Shown in pieces: positions 1 through 5,642 of a stretch of DNA of 5,642 nucleotides. Position numbers and translations under genes: made by a program. Positions within the stretch are counted from its first letter, which is position 1. Each line of letters starts with the position of its first letter. Source of the stretch: an uncultured Alphaproteobacteria bacterium (GTDB taxonomy: Bacteria; Pseudomonadota; Alphaproteobacteria; Rickettsiales; UBA1997); NCBI GenBank assembly GCA_903858915.1, contig CAIOKL010000152.1, forward strand, positions 1 through 5,642, in the 5' to 3' direction. The notes beneath the pieces were generated by a model that saw only the letters and a program-made list of their open reading frames with translations, searched no databases and was not told the origin of the DNA.

Positions 1-1
1 A

Positions 2-166
2 AAAAGAAATTCGATTTTGTTTAAAATGGTAAGTTCTGCTGGGACTGGTTTTTATTATTTAGCCAGAAGAAATCCTAAGCAAAAAACCGAAAAAATGATT
101 TTTAACAAATACGATCCCGTCGTTCGTAAACATGTTGAATTCAAAGAGCAAAAGCTCTCTAGTTAA
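2..166 (+). CDS. rpmG: 50S ribosomal protein L33, 5' end cut by window edge
   Basis: This is a small basic protein of the large ribosomal subunit that sits near the E site. The frame is open from base 2 to the TAA at 164-166 and shows 54 residues. L33 is usually 50-56 residues long, so only the first few residues are missing. Recognisable L33 blocks are SILFKMVSSAGTGFYY near the N-terminus, then RRNPKQKTEKM, then KYDPVVRKHVEFKE near the C-terminus. The ATG at 26 is not the start: it codes for a Met inside the conserved first strand (where relatives have KLVSSAGTGF), and the preceding in-frame residues fit the family. There are no cysteines, so this is the zinc-independent (C-minus) form usual in alphaproteobacteria. 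A strong terminator follows immediately, so rpmG ends its own transcript. The identification is very secure; the true start lies off-window. Confidence 0.93.
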   Translation, partial: KRNSILFKMVSSAGTGFYYLARRNPKQKTEKMIFNKYDPVVRKHVEFKEQKLSS

Positions 167-171
167 ATTTT

Positions 172-198
172 AGGTGGACAAATGTCCACCTTTTTTTT
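172..198 (+). terminator. intrinsic terminator after rpmG
   Basis: The inverted repeat AGGTGGACA (172-180) and TGTCCACCT (183-191) can form an 8-bp GC-containing stem closed by a four-base AAAT loop, followed directly by a run of eight T (191-198). It begins 6 bases after the rpmG stop codon. This is the textbook Rho-independent layout and the clearest hairpin in the window. Transcription of glpX therefore probably depends on read-through or on a separate promoter. Confidence 0.9.
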
Positions 199-203
199 AT
201 TCT
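175..203 (+). promoter_or_regulatory. candidate sigma70-type promoter for glpX-prfB, overlapping the rpmG terminator
   Basis: TGGACA at 175-180 matches five of six bases of the -35 consensus TTGACA. After a 17-base spacer, TATTCT at 198-203 matches four of six bases of the -10 consensus TATAAT. Transcription would start near 210, leaving a leader of about 20 bases before the glpX ATG at 232. The -35 hexamer lies in the left arm of the terminator hairpin and the T-run fills the spacer. Support is sequence match and context only: glpX needs a promoter in a 65-base gap behind a strong terminator. Chance matches are common in AT-rich DNA. Confidence 0.35.
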
Positions 204-231
204 CCAATTTTTCCAAATTAAATTTTAAAAA

Positions 232-1176
232 ATGCTCACCTCTTTATCCTCGCAAATAATTGAAGTTGTTGAAAAAGCTGCGATAGCTTGCTACGACTGG
301 ATTGGCAAAGGCGACAATGTTTCCGCCGATCAAGCTGCGGTAGTTTCAATGCGTCACACCTTAAATCAAATGAATATTTCGGGTAAAATCGTTATCGGCG
401 AAGGCGAGAGAGACGAAGCCCCGATGCTTTACATCGGCGAAAAAGTCGGCAAAGGTGGAGCTAAAATTGATATCGCCCTTGATCCGCTCGAAGGCACTAC
501 AATTTGCGCAAATGCCGGCGAGTCATCGCTTGCCGTGATTGCCTTTGCCAATGAAGGTGGCTTTTTACATGCCCCCGATGTTTATATGGAAAAAATCGCC
601 GTTGGCGCTAATTTACCGCTCGGAATTGTTGATCTCGACAACACCGCTAAAAAAAATTTACAAAATATTGCTAAAGCTAAAAAAGTTGCGATTGATGAAC
701 TCACCGTCATGATTCTTGAGCGTTCACGCCACGAAGAATTGATTGCCAAGGTTCGCGAAGCTGGTGCCAGAGTTCGCTTAATTGGCGATGGCGATGTGGC
801 GGGGGTTATCGCTTGCACTTCGGGACACACAAAAATCGATGCTTACATGGGAACGGGCGGAGCTCCCGAAGGCGTTTTGGCGGCCGCGGCTCTTAGAGTC
901 ATAGGTGGTCAAATGATGGGGCGCTTAATTTTTCATGATAATAAAAAACAAATCGAGCGCGCTAAAAAAATGGGCATTAAAGATCTAAATAAAAAATATA
1001 CCGCTGAAGAAATGGCGCGTGGCGAAGTGGTTTTTGCTTGCGCCGGAGTTACCGACGGCTATATGTTAAAAGGCGTTAAAAAATGCAAAGACACTAATAA
1101 AATTTATGTAAATTCTTTGTTGCTTGATTCCGCCGCCAAAAAAGTTACACAAACGATTTCCGAAATTTATTTATAA
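232..1176 (+). CDS. glpX: class II fructose-1,6-bisphosphatase (GlpX)
   Basis: This cytosolic, metal-dependent enzyme hydrolyses fructose 1,6-bisphosphate to fructose 6-phosphate and phosphate, the committed step of gluconeogenesis. Its 314 residues are a little shorter than the 336 of E. coli GlpX but collinear with it. Visible family motifs are GKGDN (25-29), GEGERDEAPMLYIGEKVG (56-73), DPLEGTT (84-90), APDVYMEK (114-121), GDGDVAG (185-191) and GTGGAPEG (207-214). By comparison with E. coli GlpX, D28, E57, D84, E87 and E213 are the likely metal and phosphate ligands, and all are present, so the enzyme should be active. The ATG at 232 is the only reasonable start: an in-frame TAA lies at 226-228 and the N-terminus aligns with the family. 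There is no Shine-Dalgarno sequence, only an A/T-rich leader. prfB starts 9 bases after the stop, implying cotranscription. The gene suggests the cell makes hexose phosphates from C3 compounds or amino acids. Confidence 0.95.
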   Translation: MLTSLSSQIIEVVEKAAIACYDWIGKGDNVSADQAAVVSMRHTLNQMNISGKIVIGEGERDEAPMLYIGEKVGKGGAKIDIALDPLEGTTICANAGESSLAVIAFANEGGFLHAPDVYMEKIAVGANLPLGIVDLDNTAKKNLQNIAKAKKVAIDELTVMILERSRHEELIAKVREAGARVRLIGDGDVAGVIACTSGHTKIDAYMGTGGAPEGVLAAAALRVIGGQMMGRLIFHDNKKQIERAKKMGIKDLNKKYTAEEMARGEVVFACAGVTDGYMLKGVKKCKDTNKIYVNSLLLDSAAKKVTQTISEIYL

Positions 1177-1185
1177 AAATTCAAA

Positions 1186-2284
1186 ATGAAAATCGAAATT
1201 AACGATTTAATTAAACAAATTAGTGAATCTTTAAACCTCGTTGAGAGGTGCCTTTGACCCTAGAAAACTCCAGTCGCAACTTGATGAATTAAATAAAATT
1301 GCCGAAGATCCAACGCTTTGGGATAACAAAGAAAAAGCTCAAAAAATTCTCAAAGAAAAATCACTAATCGAAGAAAAACTTAACAAATTTAATAATTTTA
1401 AAAATCTTTTAAACGATAATTTAAGTTATTTGGAATTAGCAGAAATTGAGAATGACTCACAATTGTTAAATGATGTTGAAAATAATTTAAATTCTCTCAA
1501 AAAACTTAGCGATAATTTTGAAATCGAATGTCTTTTTAGCGCCGAAAATGATGCAAATAATTGTTTTGTCGACATCAATGCTGGCGCTGGCGGAACCGAT
1601 TCTTGTGATTTCGCTTTAATGCTTTTGCGAATGTATGAAAGATTCGCCAATATTCGTGGTTTTAAATGTGAAATAATCGATATTTTAGACGGCGAAGAAG
1701 CGGGTTTGCGCTCAGCGATTCTTAAAATTTCGGGTCGCTATGCTTTCGGATGGCTTAAAAATGAAATTGGCATTCATCGCTTGGTGCGCATTTCGCCTTT
1801 TAATTCCAACGGCAAAAGGCAAACAAGTTTTGCTTCGGTTTGGGCTTATCCCGAAATCGACGATGAAATTAACATCGAAATTCAAGAAAAAGATTTGCGC
1901 GTCGATACTTTTCGCGCTTCTGGCGCGGGCGGACAACATGTCAACAAAACCGATTCCGCCGTTCGCATTACTCATTTACCAACTAGTATTGCGGTGCAAT
2001 GTCAAAGCGATCGTTCGCAAATTCGCAACCGAGCCGAAGCCTTGAAAATGCTTAAGTCGAGGCTTTACGAACTTGAAGTAAATAAGAAAAAAGAGGCTTT
2101 GGATGTTAAAGAAAATTCTAAAAGCGATAATAGTTTTGGACATCAAATTCGCTCTTATGTTTTGCATCCATATCAACTTGTGAAAGATTTGCGAACCGAT
2201 TACGAAACCGGCAATATTCAAGCGGTTTTGGACGGAGAAATTGAAGGCTTTATTAAGGCAATGCTCACCAAAAATTTGCAATAA
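1186..2284 (+). CDS. prfB: peptide chain release factor 2, expressed by programmed +1 frameshift
   Basis: RF2 recognises UAA and UGA stop codons in the ribosomal A site and triggers peptide release. The coding sequence is 1186-1254 joined to 1256-2284: 23 codons from the ATG, then TGA at 1255-1257, with one base skipped so that GAC at 1256 is read next. The product is 365 residues, the same length as E. coli RF2. The junction reads VERCL-DPRKLQSQLDELN, matching the family where E. coli has RGYLDYDAKKERLEEV. Full-length positions include the stop-codon-reading tripeptide SPF (203-205) in HRLVRISPFNS and the catalytic GGQ (248-250) in SGAGGQHVNKTDSAVR. The residue two before SGAGGQ is Ala, as in most bacteria, not the Thr of E. 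coli K-12. Calling the gene from the TTG at 1241 would give a false N-terminus (MRGAF). An in-frame TAA at 1174-1176 (the glpX stop) bounds the start. No Shine-Dalgarno sequence precedes the ATG. Confidence 0.95.
1245..1258 (+). promoter_or_regulatory. prfB programmed +1 frameshift site (autoregulatory)
   Basis: The site consists of GAGGTG (1245-1250), one spacer base, the slippery Leu codon CTT (1252-1254), the in-frame stop TGA (1255-1257) and the C at 1258. It has the classical prfB architecture, CTT TGA C behind an internal Shine-Dalgarno-like sequence. GAGGTG is a six-base match to the anti-SD complement (AAGGAGGTGA) and keeps the same register to CTT as the E. coli AGGGGGT element. When RF2 is scarce the ribosome pauses at UGA, P-site tRNA-Leu slips from CUU to UUU, and translation continues at GAC. 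When RF2 is abundant, translation ends after 23 residues. The mechanism is established for the family; the sequence elements are seen directly here. Confidence 0.95.
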
Positions 2285-2303
2285 ATTTACAAATAAATAC
2301 TAT
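2276..2303 (+). promoter_or_regulatory. weak candidate promoter for pstA-folP
   Basis: TTGCAA (2276-2281, overlapping the end of prfB) and TACTAT (2298-2303) are separated by 16 bases and each match four of six consensus positions. They precede pstA in the largest gap between the plus-strand genes after glpX, 63 bases. A second TATAAA at 2322-2327 lacks a convincing -35 partner. No Pho-box-like direct repeat or terminator is visible in the gap, so read-through from prfB is equally plausible. Confidence 0.2.
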
Positions 2304-2347
2304 TCAATTTAAAAAGAGAATTATAAAATTCGATAAAAAAATTTAGA

Positions 2348-3562
2348 ATGATTGAGTCAAAAATTAACAACATAAACAAGCGCAAAAGAAACGAAAAAAT
2401 ATTTATTTTTCTTGGAAAAATTTCAATCGGATTTTCGTTGTTTTTTCTAGTAGCTCTTTTTGCAATGATTATTTATAAAAGCAACGGCGCTTTTACAAGC
2501 ACTAAGATTGGCATCGAGTTTGATTTATCCGCACAAACCGATATTTCAACGCTCGATCATCGTCAAATTATTAAGCAAAATCTAAAAAAAATTGATCCCG
2601 AAATTAAATCTATCGCTGATTTGAATTTACTTTATCAACTGGTAAGTAAAGCGAGCAATCTCGATTTAAAAAAATCGATCGAGCTCAATAAAAATGCGCA
2701 ATCAAGCCAAATTTATTGGATTTTTGCCAGTTCAAAAGTTGATATGTTTATTAAGCATAACGACGCTTCGGGCTTAAAAGAAAAGCAAATTTTGTGGATA
2801 AAAAAATTACAAGAACAACAAAAAATAAAAACGGTTTTTAATTGGGAATTTTTTCAATTTGGCGACTCTCGCGAGCCTGAAATAGCTGGCATCGCCTCAA
2901 GTTTTGTTGGGTCTTTAATGATTATGCTTATTTTTTTAATTTGCGCTTTTCCAATTGCCATAATGTGCGCATTTTATCTCGAAGAATTTGCTCCAAAAAA
3001 TCGTCTCACCGACATTATTGAAATCAGCATTAACAATCTCGCCGCCATTCCGTCAATCATTTATGGCCTACTCGGTTTAACAGTTTACCTTCAATTCATG
3101 CACCTTCCGCGCTCTTCAAGTTTAGTTGGTGGCATGACTTTATTCATGCTCGTTCTACCCGTAATAATTATCGCGACGCGCAACACCATTCGCTCAATTC
3201 CCATTCAAATTCGCGACGGCGCATTGGCAATCGGCGCTTCAAAAATGCAATTAATTTGGCATCATTTATTGCCACTTTCCATCCCCGGAATAATGACGGG
3301 AACGATTTTAGCAGTTTCAAGAGCGCTGGGCGAAACTGCTCCGCTCTTGATGATTGGCATGGTCGCTTTTATCGCCGACACTCCGCAAAGCTTCTTGGAT
3401 CCATCTTCGGCATTGGCGGTGCAAATATATTTATGGTCGGATTTGCCCGAAGCAGGCTTTGTTGAAAAGACTTCCGGCGCAATTTTAATATTGCTGACAT
3501 TTTTGATTTTACTCAATTTAAGCGCCATAATTTTACGCAAAAAATTTGAAAGAAAATGGTAA
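2348..3562 (+). CDS. pstA: phosphate ABC transporter permease PstA with long periplasmic insert
   Basis: This is an inner-membrane permease subunit of the high-affinity phosphate importer PstSCAB, normally paired with PstC and powered by PstB. The 404-residue protein has a basic N-terminus (KRKRNEK, 11-17), a first membrane helix at about 18-43 and a soluble segment at about 44-180. That segment resembles the DUF3333-type N-terminal extension common in alphaproteobacterial PstA and makes the protein longer than E. coli PstA (296). Helices follow at about 183-210, 228-250, 260-280, 312-340 and 377-397. The cytoplasmic EAA loop that docks on the ATPase is at about 290-310 (GALAIGASKMQLIWHHLLP). 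ALGETAPLL (326-334) is the conserved Pst permease block that separates it from unrelated permeases. The ATG at 2348 has no clear Shine-Dalgarno sequence. Its last 7 bases overlap folP. No pstC, pstB, pstS or phoU is visible beside it, which is unusual. Confidence 0.9.
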   Translation: MIESKINNINKRKRNEKIFIFLGKISIGFSLFFLVALFAMIIYKSNGAFTSTKIGIEFDLSAQTDISTLDHRQIIKQNLKKIDPEIKSIADLNLLYQLVSKASNLDLKKSIELNKNAQSSQIYWIFASSKVDMFIKHNDASGLKEKQILWIKKLQEQQKIKTVFNWEFFQFGDSREPEIAGIASSFVGSLMIMLIFLICAFPIAIMCAFYLEEFAPKNRLTDIIEISINNLAAIPSIIYGLLGLTVYLQFMHLPRSSSLVGGMTLFMLVLPVIIIATRNTIRSIPIQIRDGALAIGASKMQLIWHHLLPLSIPGIMTGTILAVSRALGETAPLLMIGMVAFIADTPQSFLDPSSALAVQIYLWSDLPEAGFVEKTSGAILILLTFLILLNLSAIILRKKFERKW

Positions 3563-4395
3563 AATTTAGGTCAAAAATCGTGGGTATTTTAAATCTCACG
3601 CCCGATTCTTTTTCCGACGGTGGAAAATATTTTGATGAAAAAAACGCTCTTTCTCATCTTGCCGAAATGCTGTCTTCCGGCGTTGATATTGTTGATATTG
3701 GTGCCGAATCTACTCGACCAAATGCTCAAATTCTTAATGCTCAAGAAGAAATTATTCGGCTCGAAAATATTTTACCAAAATTAATTTTAGCGATTAAAAA
3801 TTTTAACAAAATTCATCACAAAAATATTCAAGCCAGCATTGATTCTTATCACCTCGAAACCATTATTTTTGCCCATAAAATTGGCGTCGAAATTATTAAT
3901 GACATAAGTGGTTTAATTGACGAAAAAATTATCAATTATATCGCTCAAAATAATTTAACGGCAATTGTGATGCACAACCTCGCGATCCATTCAAATCCTG
4001 AGCTTATCGTTAATCGCGATTTAAATGTTGTCGAAGAAATAATTAATTGGGCGCAACAAAAAATTAATTTTTTAACGAGTCAAAAAATTCAAAAATCGCA
4101 ATTAATTTTTGATCCAGGCATCGGTTTTTCCAAAAACTCCGCGCAATCGATTCGCATTTTAAAAAATATTAATGCTTTTCGGGTTTTAAATTTACCAATT
4201 TATGTTGGACATTCTAAAAAAAGTTTTTTGGATTCGATTAATATTGCATCGCAACCAAACCTTGATCGCACCGCAAAAACATTAATTCTATCGCAATATT
4301 TGGCACAAAAAAAAGTCGATTATTTACGCGTTCACGATGTTAAAGAAAATCTCGGGGCAATTGATTCCGTAGAATTTGCCAAGGAAATTTTTTAA
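3556..4395 (+). CDS. folP: dihydropteroate synthase
   Basis: This cytosolic TIM-barrel enzyme condenses 6-hydroxymethyl-7,8-dihydropterin pyrophosphate with p-aminobenzoate to give 7,8-dihydropteroate in folate synthesis. Its 279 residues nearly equal the 282 of E. coli FolP, so it is a complete stand-alone enzyme, not a FolK-FolP fusion. Motifs in order are VGILNLTPDSFSDGG (9-23), DIGAESTRP (47-55), SIDS (94-97), NDISG (115-119), MH (139-140), FDPGIGFSKN (185-194), GHSKKSF (218-224) and LRVHD (257-261). By family comparison N13, D96, N115, D186, K221, R258 and H260 contact the pterin or phosphate, and all are present. His219 sits where many relatives have a small or aliphatic residue (GxSRKS). 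The ATG at 3556 lies inside the end of pstA (ATGGTAA overlap), so translational coupling is likely; GAAAGA just upstream is a weak ribosome site. No other folate gene is adjacent. Confidence 0.94.
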   Translation: MVKFRSKIVGILNLTPDSFSDGGKYFDEKNALSHLAEMLSSGVDIVDIGAESTRPNAQILNAQEEIIRLENILPKLILAIKNFNKIHHKNIQASIDSYHLETIIFAHKIGVEIINDISGLIDEKIINYIAQNNLTAIVMHNLAIHSNPELIVNRDLNVVEEIINWAQQKINFLTSQKIQKSQLIFDPGIGFSKNSAQSIRILKNINAFRVLNLPIYVGHSKKSFLDSINIASQPNLDRTAKTLILSQYLAQKKVDYLRVHDVKENLGAIDSVEFAKEIF

Positions 4396-4422
4396 CATCA
4401 AAGAATAAAACTATTCGCGGAT

Positions 4423-5642
4423 TTAGTTATTATAAAAATAAATTAGCTTTTTATTTTTAATTTCTAAAAAGTTAGTGCCTTTCAACAAAAAATCAGAATT
4501 ATCAATGGTAATTTTAGGATTATTATATTTTACAAAACATTGTGGAATCTGATATTTCTTACTCATATTAACTATCGAATCAAATTTTTTGGCTTTAAAT
4601 TTTCGACAAATTTTTGATAATTTATTGCGTCCCGTTAATACCAAAATTCGCTGATTTTCAAAATATAATTCACAATAATTTTTATAACATTTTTGACAAA
4701 TTTTATTGTTTGAATTTTTATTTTTTGAACATTTTTTAATCAATTCATAATTTTTTACTTCAAAATGCTTAAGCCATGATTTTACTTGCTTAGTCGGCTT
4801 AAGTTTTTTTGAAAAATATAAATTTTTTTCATAAAAAATTGCATAAAATTTTTGTGATTTTTCAAAAATAATTTGATTTTTTTTACCCAAAATAATCGTC
4901 CCAAAACTTAAAATAAAAAATAATAAAATAGTAATTTTTAAATATTTGTGATTCGCGATAAAAAATATTACCACAAAAATTAAACATAATATCAATCCAA
5001 CTCTTGGTAAATAAGGAGTGGCGATAATTGCAAATTTAAAATCGGCGAAAAATTCAACGGCTTTAATAAAAAAATCTATCGAATATTTCATCAAAAATAA
5101 TGGAATATTTTCGATCGAAAACGGCATTAAAAATAATGCCAAAAAACCCAAAGGCATGATTAAAAAACCAACCAAAGGAATTGCCACTAAATTGGCGAAG
5201 AAACCTACAAAACTGAAGGTTTGGAAGCTATTCATTAAAATCGGCAAAGTGACAATTTGAATAATCGCGGTGATTATAAAAATTTCACAAAAATATAATT
5301 TTATTTTACTCAAAAGCCCCGTGATAAATTTATCTTCAAGTTGCAAATTGGCATCGGGAAAAAATTTTTCACGAAAATAATCGACATAACAAACCATGGT
5401 TAGAATTGCCAAAAATGATAATAAAAAACTTATTTGAAATAAATTGTGCGGGTTAAATAAAACCAACAAAAATAACGCTAAAAATAACGCTCTTTTGCCA
5501 TCGAATTTACGATTAATTAACAAACTCAACATCACCATCCAAACCATGATTAAAGCCCGTTGCGCCGGCAAAGGCGCGTCGGCAATTTTTAAGTAAAAAT
5601 AGCTGGCAAAAATTGCAAAAATCGCCGAAATTTTTTTAATAT
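4423..5642 (-). CDS. comEC: ComEC/Rec2-type DNA-uptake channel protein, C-terminal 405 residues (5' end off-window)
   Basis: This is a polytopic inner-membrane protein of the ComEC/Rec2 family, which moves single-stranded DNA into the cytoplasm during natural transformation. The frame is open from the right edge to the TAA at 4423-4425, giving 405 visible residues. The TTG at 5569-5571 is an internal Leu codon, since homologous sequence continues upstream (YFYLKIADAPLPAQRALIM). The PAQRALIM and FQISFLLSF blocks are characteristic of the Competence domain. Several hydrophobic helices follow to about visible residue 250. The last 150 or so residues are Lys-rich with six Cys, including CQKC at visible 315-318. 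Instead of a metallo-beta-lactamase domain they follow the short tail of alphaproteobacterial ComEC, with a late IPQCF block and ITIDNSDFLLKGTNFLEI. The missing N-terminal part should hold the DUF4131-type region and the early helices. It is convergent with folP, 27 bases apart. Whether the cell is transformable cannot be told from this gene. Confidence 0.85.
   Translation of the reverse strand, partial: IKKISAIFAIFASYFYLKIADAPLPAQRALIMVWMVMLSLLINRKFDGKRALFLALFLLVLFNPHNLFQISFLLSFLAILTMVCYVDYFREKFFPDANLQLEDKFITGLLSKIKLYFCEIFIITAIIQIVTLPILMNSFQTFSFVGFFANLVAIPLVGFLIMPLGFLALFLMPFSIENIPLFLMKYSIDFFIKAVEFFADFKFAIIATPYLPRVGLILCLIFVVIFFIANHKYLKITILLFFILSFGTIILGKKNQIIFEKSQKFYAIFYEKNLYFSKKLKPTKQVKSWLKHFEVKNYELIKKCSKNKNSNNKICQKCYKNYCELYFENQRILVLTGRNKLSKICRKFKAKKFDSIVNMSKKYQIPQCFVKYNNPKITIDNSDFLLKGTNFLEIKNKKLIYFYNN

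Noticed and set aside
26..166. An L33 gene starting at the ATG at 26
   Set aside because: The in-frame residues before it fit the conserved L33 N-terminus and the Met falls inside the first conserved strand, so the gene starts off-window.
582..830. Antisense open frame inside glpX
   Set aside because: It overlaps conserved GlpX motifs, has no ribosome site and resembles no known protein.
1241..1255. TTG at 1241 as the prfB start
   Set aside because: It would encode MRGAF through the SD-like and slippery bases. The ATG at 1186 plus a +1 shift gives a family-like N-terminus and exact RF2 length.
1426..2281. Antisense open frames and a +1-frame open stretch (1740-2045) across prfB
   Set aside because: They lie wholly inside a well-conserved gene, show no family resemblance and have low-complexity composition expected of shadow frames.
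3256..3540. Two overlapping small open frames (plus and minus) inside pstA
   Set aside because: Both cover the conserved EAA/GETAPLL region of pstA and have no independent support.
4403..4416. Small inverted repeat GAATA-AAAC-TATTC between folP and comEC as a bidirectional terminator
   Set aside because: Only a 5-bp A/T-rich stem and no proper T-run on either strand; too weak to call.
5018..5260. Lys-rich 80-residue plus-strand open frame opposite comEC
   Set aside because: It is the complement of hydrophobic comEC codons (Phe/Leu/Ile reading as Lys/Asn), a composition artefact.
5569..5571. TTG start for a 382-residue minus-strand protein
   Set aside because: The frame stays open to the window edge and the upstream residues continue the ComEC-like sequence, so this is an internal Leu.
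1..5642. Search for tRNAs, CRISPR repeats, insertion sequences, long direct repeats or phage genes
   Set aside because: Nothing convincing was seen by eye. The window is almost fully coding, and no gap between genes exceeds about 65 bases.

Overview
The window looks like ordinary chromosomal housekeeping DNA from an AT-rich alphaproteobacterium, probably a Rickettsiales- or Holosporales-like lineage with a reduced genome. This placement is inferred from protein character: a cysteine-free L33, a PstA with the long periplasmic insert common in alphaproteobacteria, and a ComEC that ends in a short Cys-containing tail instead of a metallo-beta-lactamase domain. Other support is the low GC, tight gene packing, near absence of Shine-Dalgarno (SD) sequences and exclusive use of TAA at visible gene ends. 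No species can be named from the sequence alone.

Layout, left to right. Bases 2-166 hold nearly all of rpmG (ribosomal protein L33), with its first residues off the left edge, followed by a strong intrinsic terminator (172-198). A candidate promoter for the next gene overlaps that hairpin. glpX (class II fructose-1,6-bisphosphatase, 232-1176) is followed after 9 bases by prfB (release factor 2, 1186-2284). prfB is split by an in-frame TGA at codon 24 and is read through by the classical programmed +1 frameshift (CTT TGA C preceded by GAGGTG). After a 63-base gap come pstA (phosphate ABC-transporter permease, 2348-3562) and folP (dihydropteroate synthase, 3556-4395), which overlap by 7 bases. 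A 27-base convergent gap separates folP from the 3' two-thirds or so of a comEC/rec2-type DNA-uptake channel gene on the minus strand (4423 to the right edge).

The plus-strand genes may form one or two transcripts (glpX-prfB and pstA-folP), mixing gluconeogenesis, translation termination, phosphate uptake and folate synthesis. They do not form one pathway. pstA stands apart from any visible pstC, pstB, pstS or phoU. I found no mobile element, CRISPR array, tRNA, phage gene or clearly new system. The most noteworthy element is the prfB recoding site, because naive gene calling misplaces that start. Secondary points are the terminator/promoter overlap, the orphan pstA, the very AT-rich Cys/Lys-rich ComEC tail, and the fact that the best SD-like sequence seen near a gene 5' end is the one driving frameshifting.
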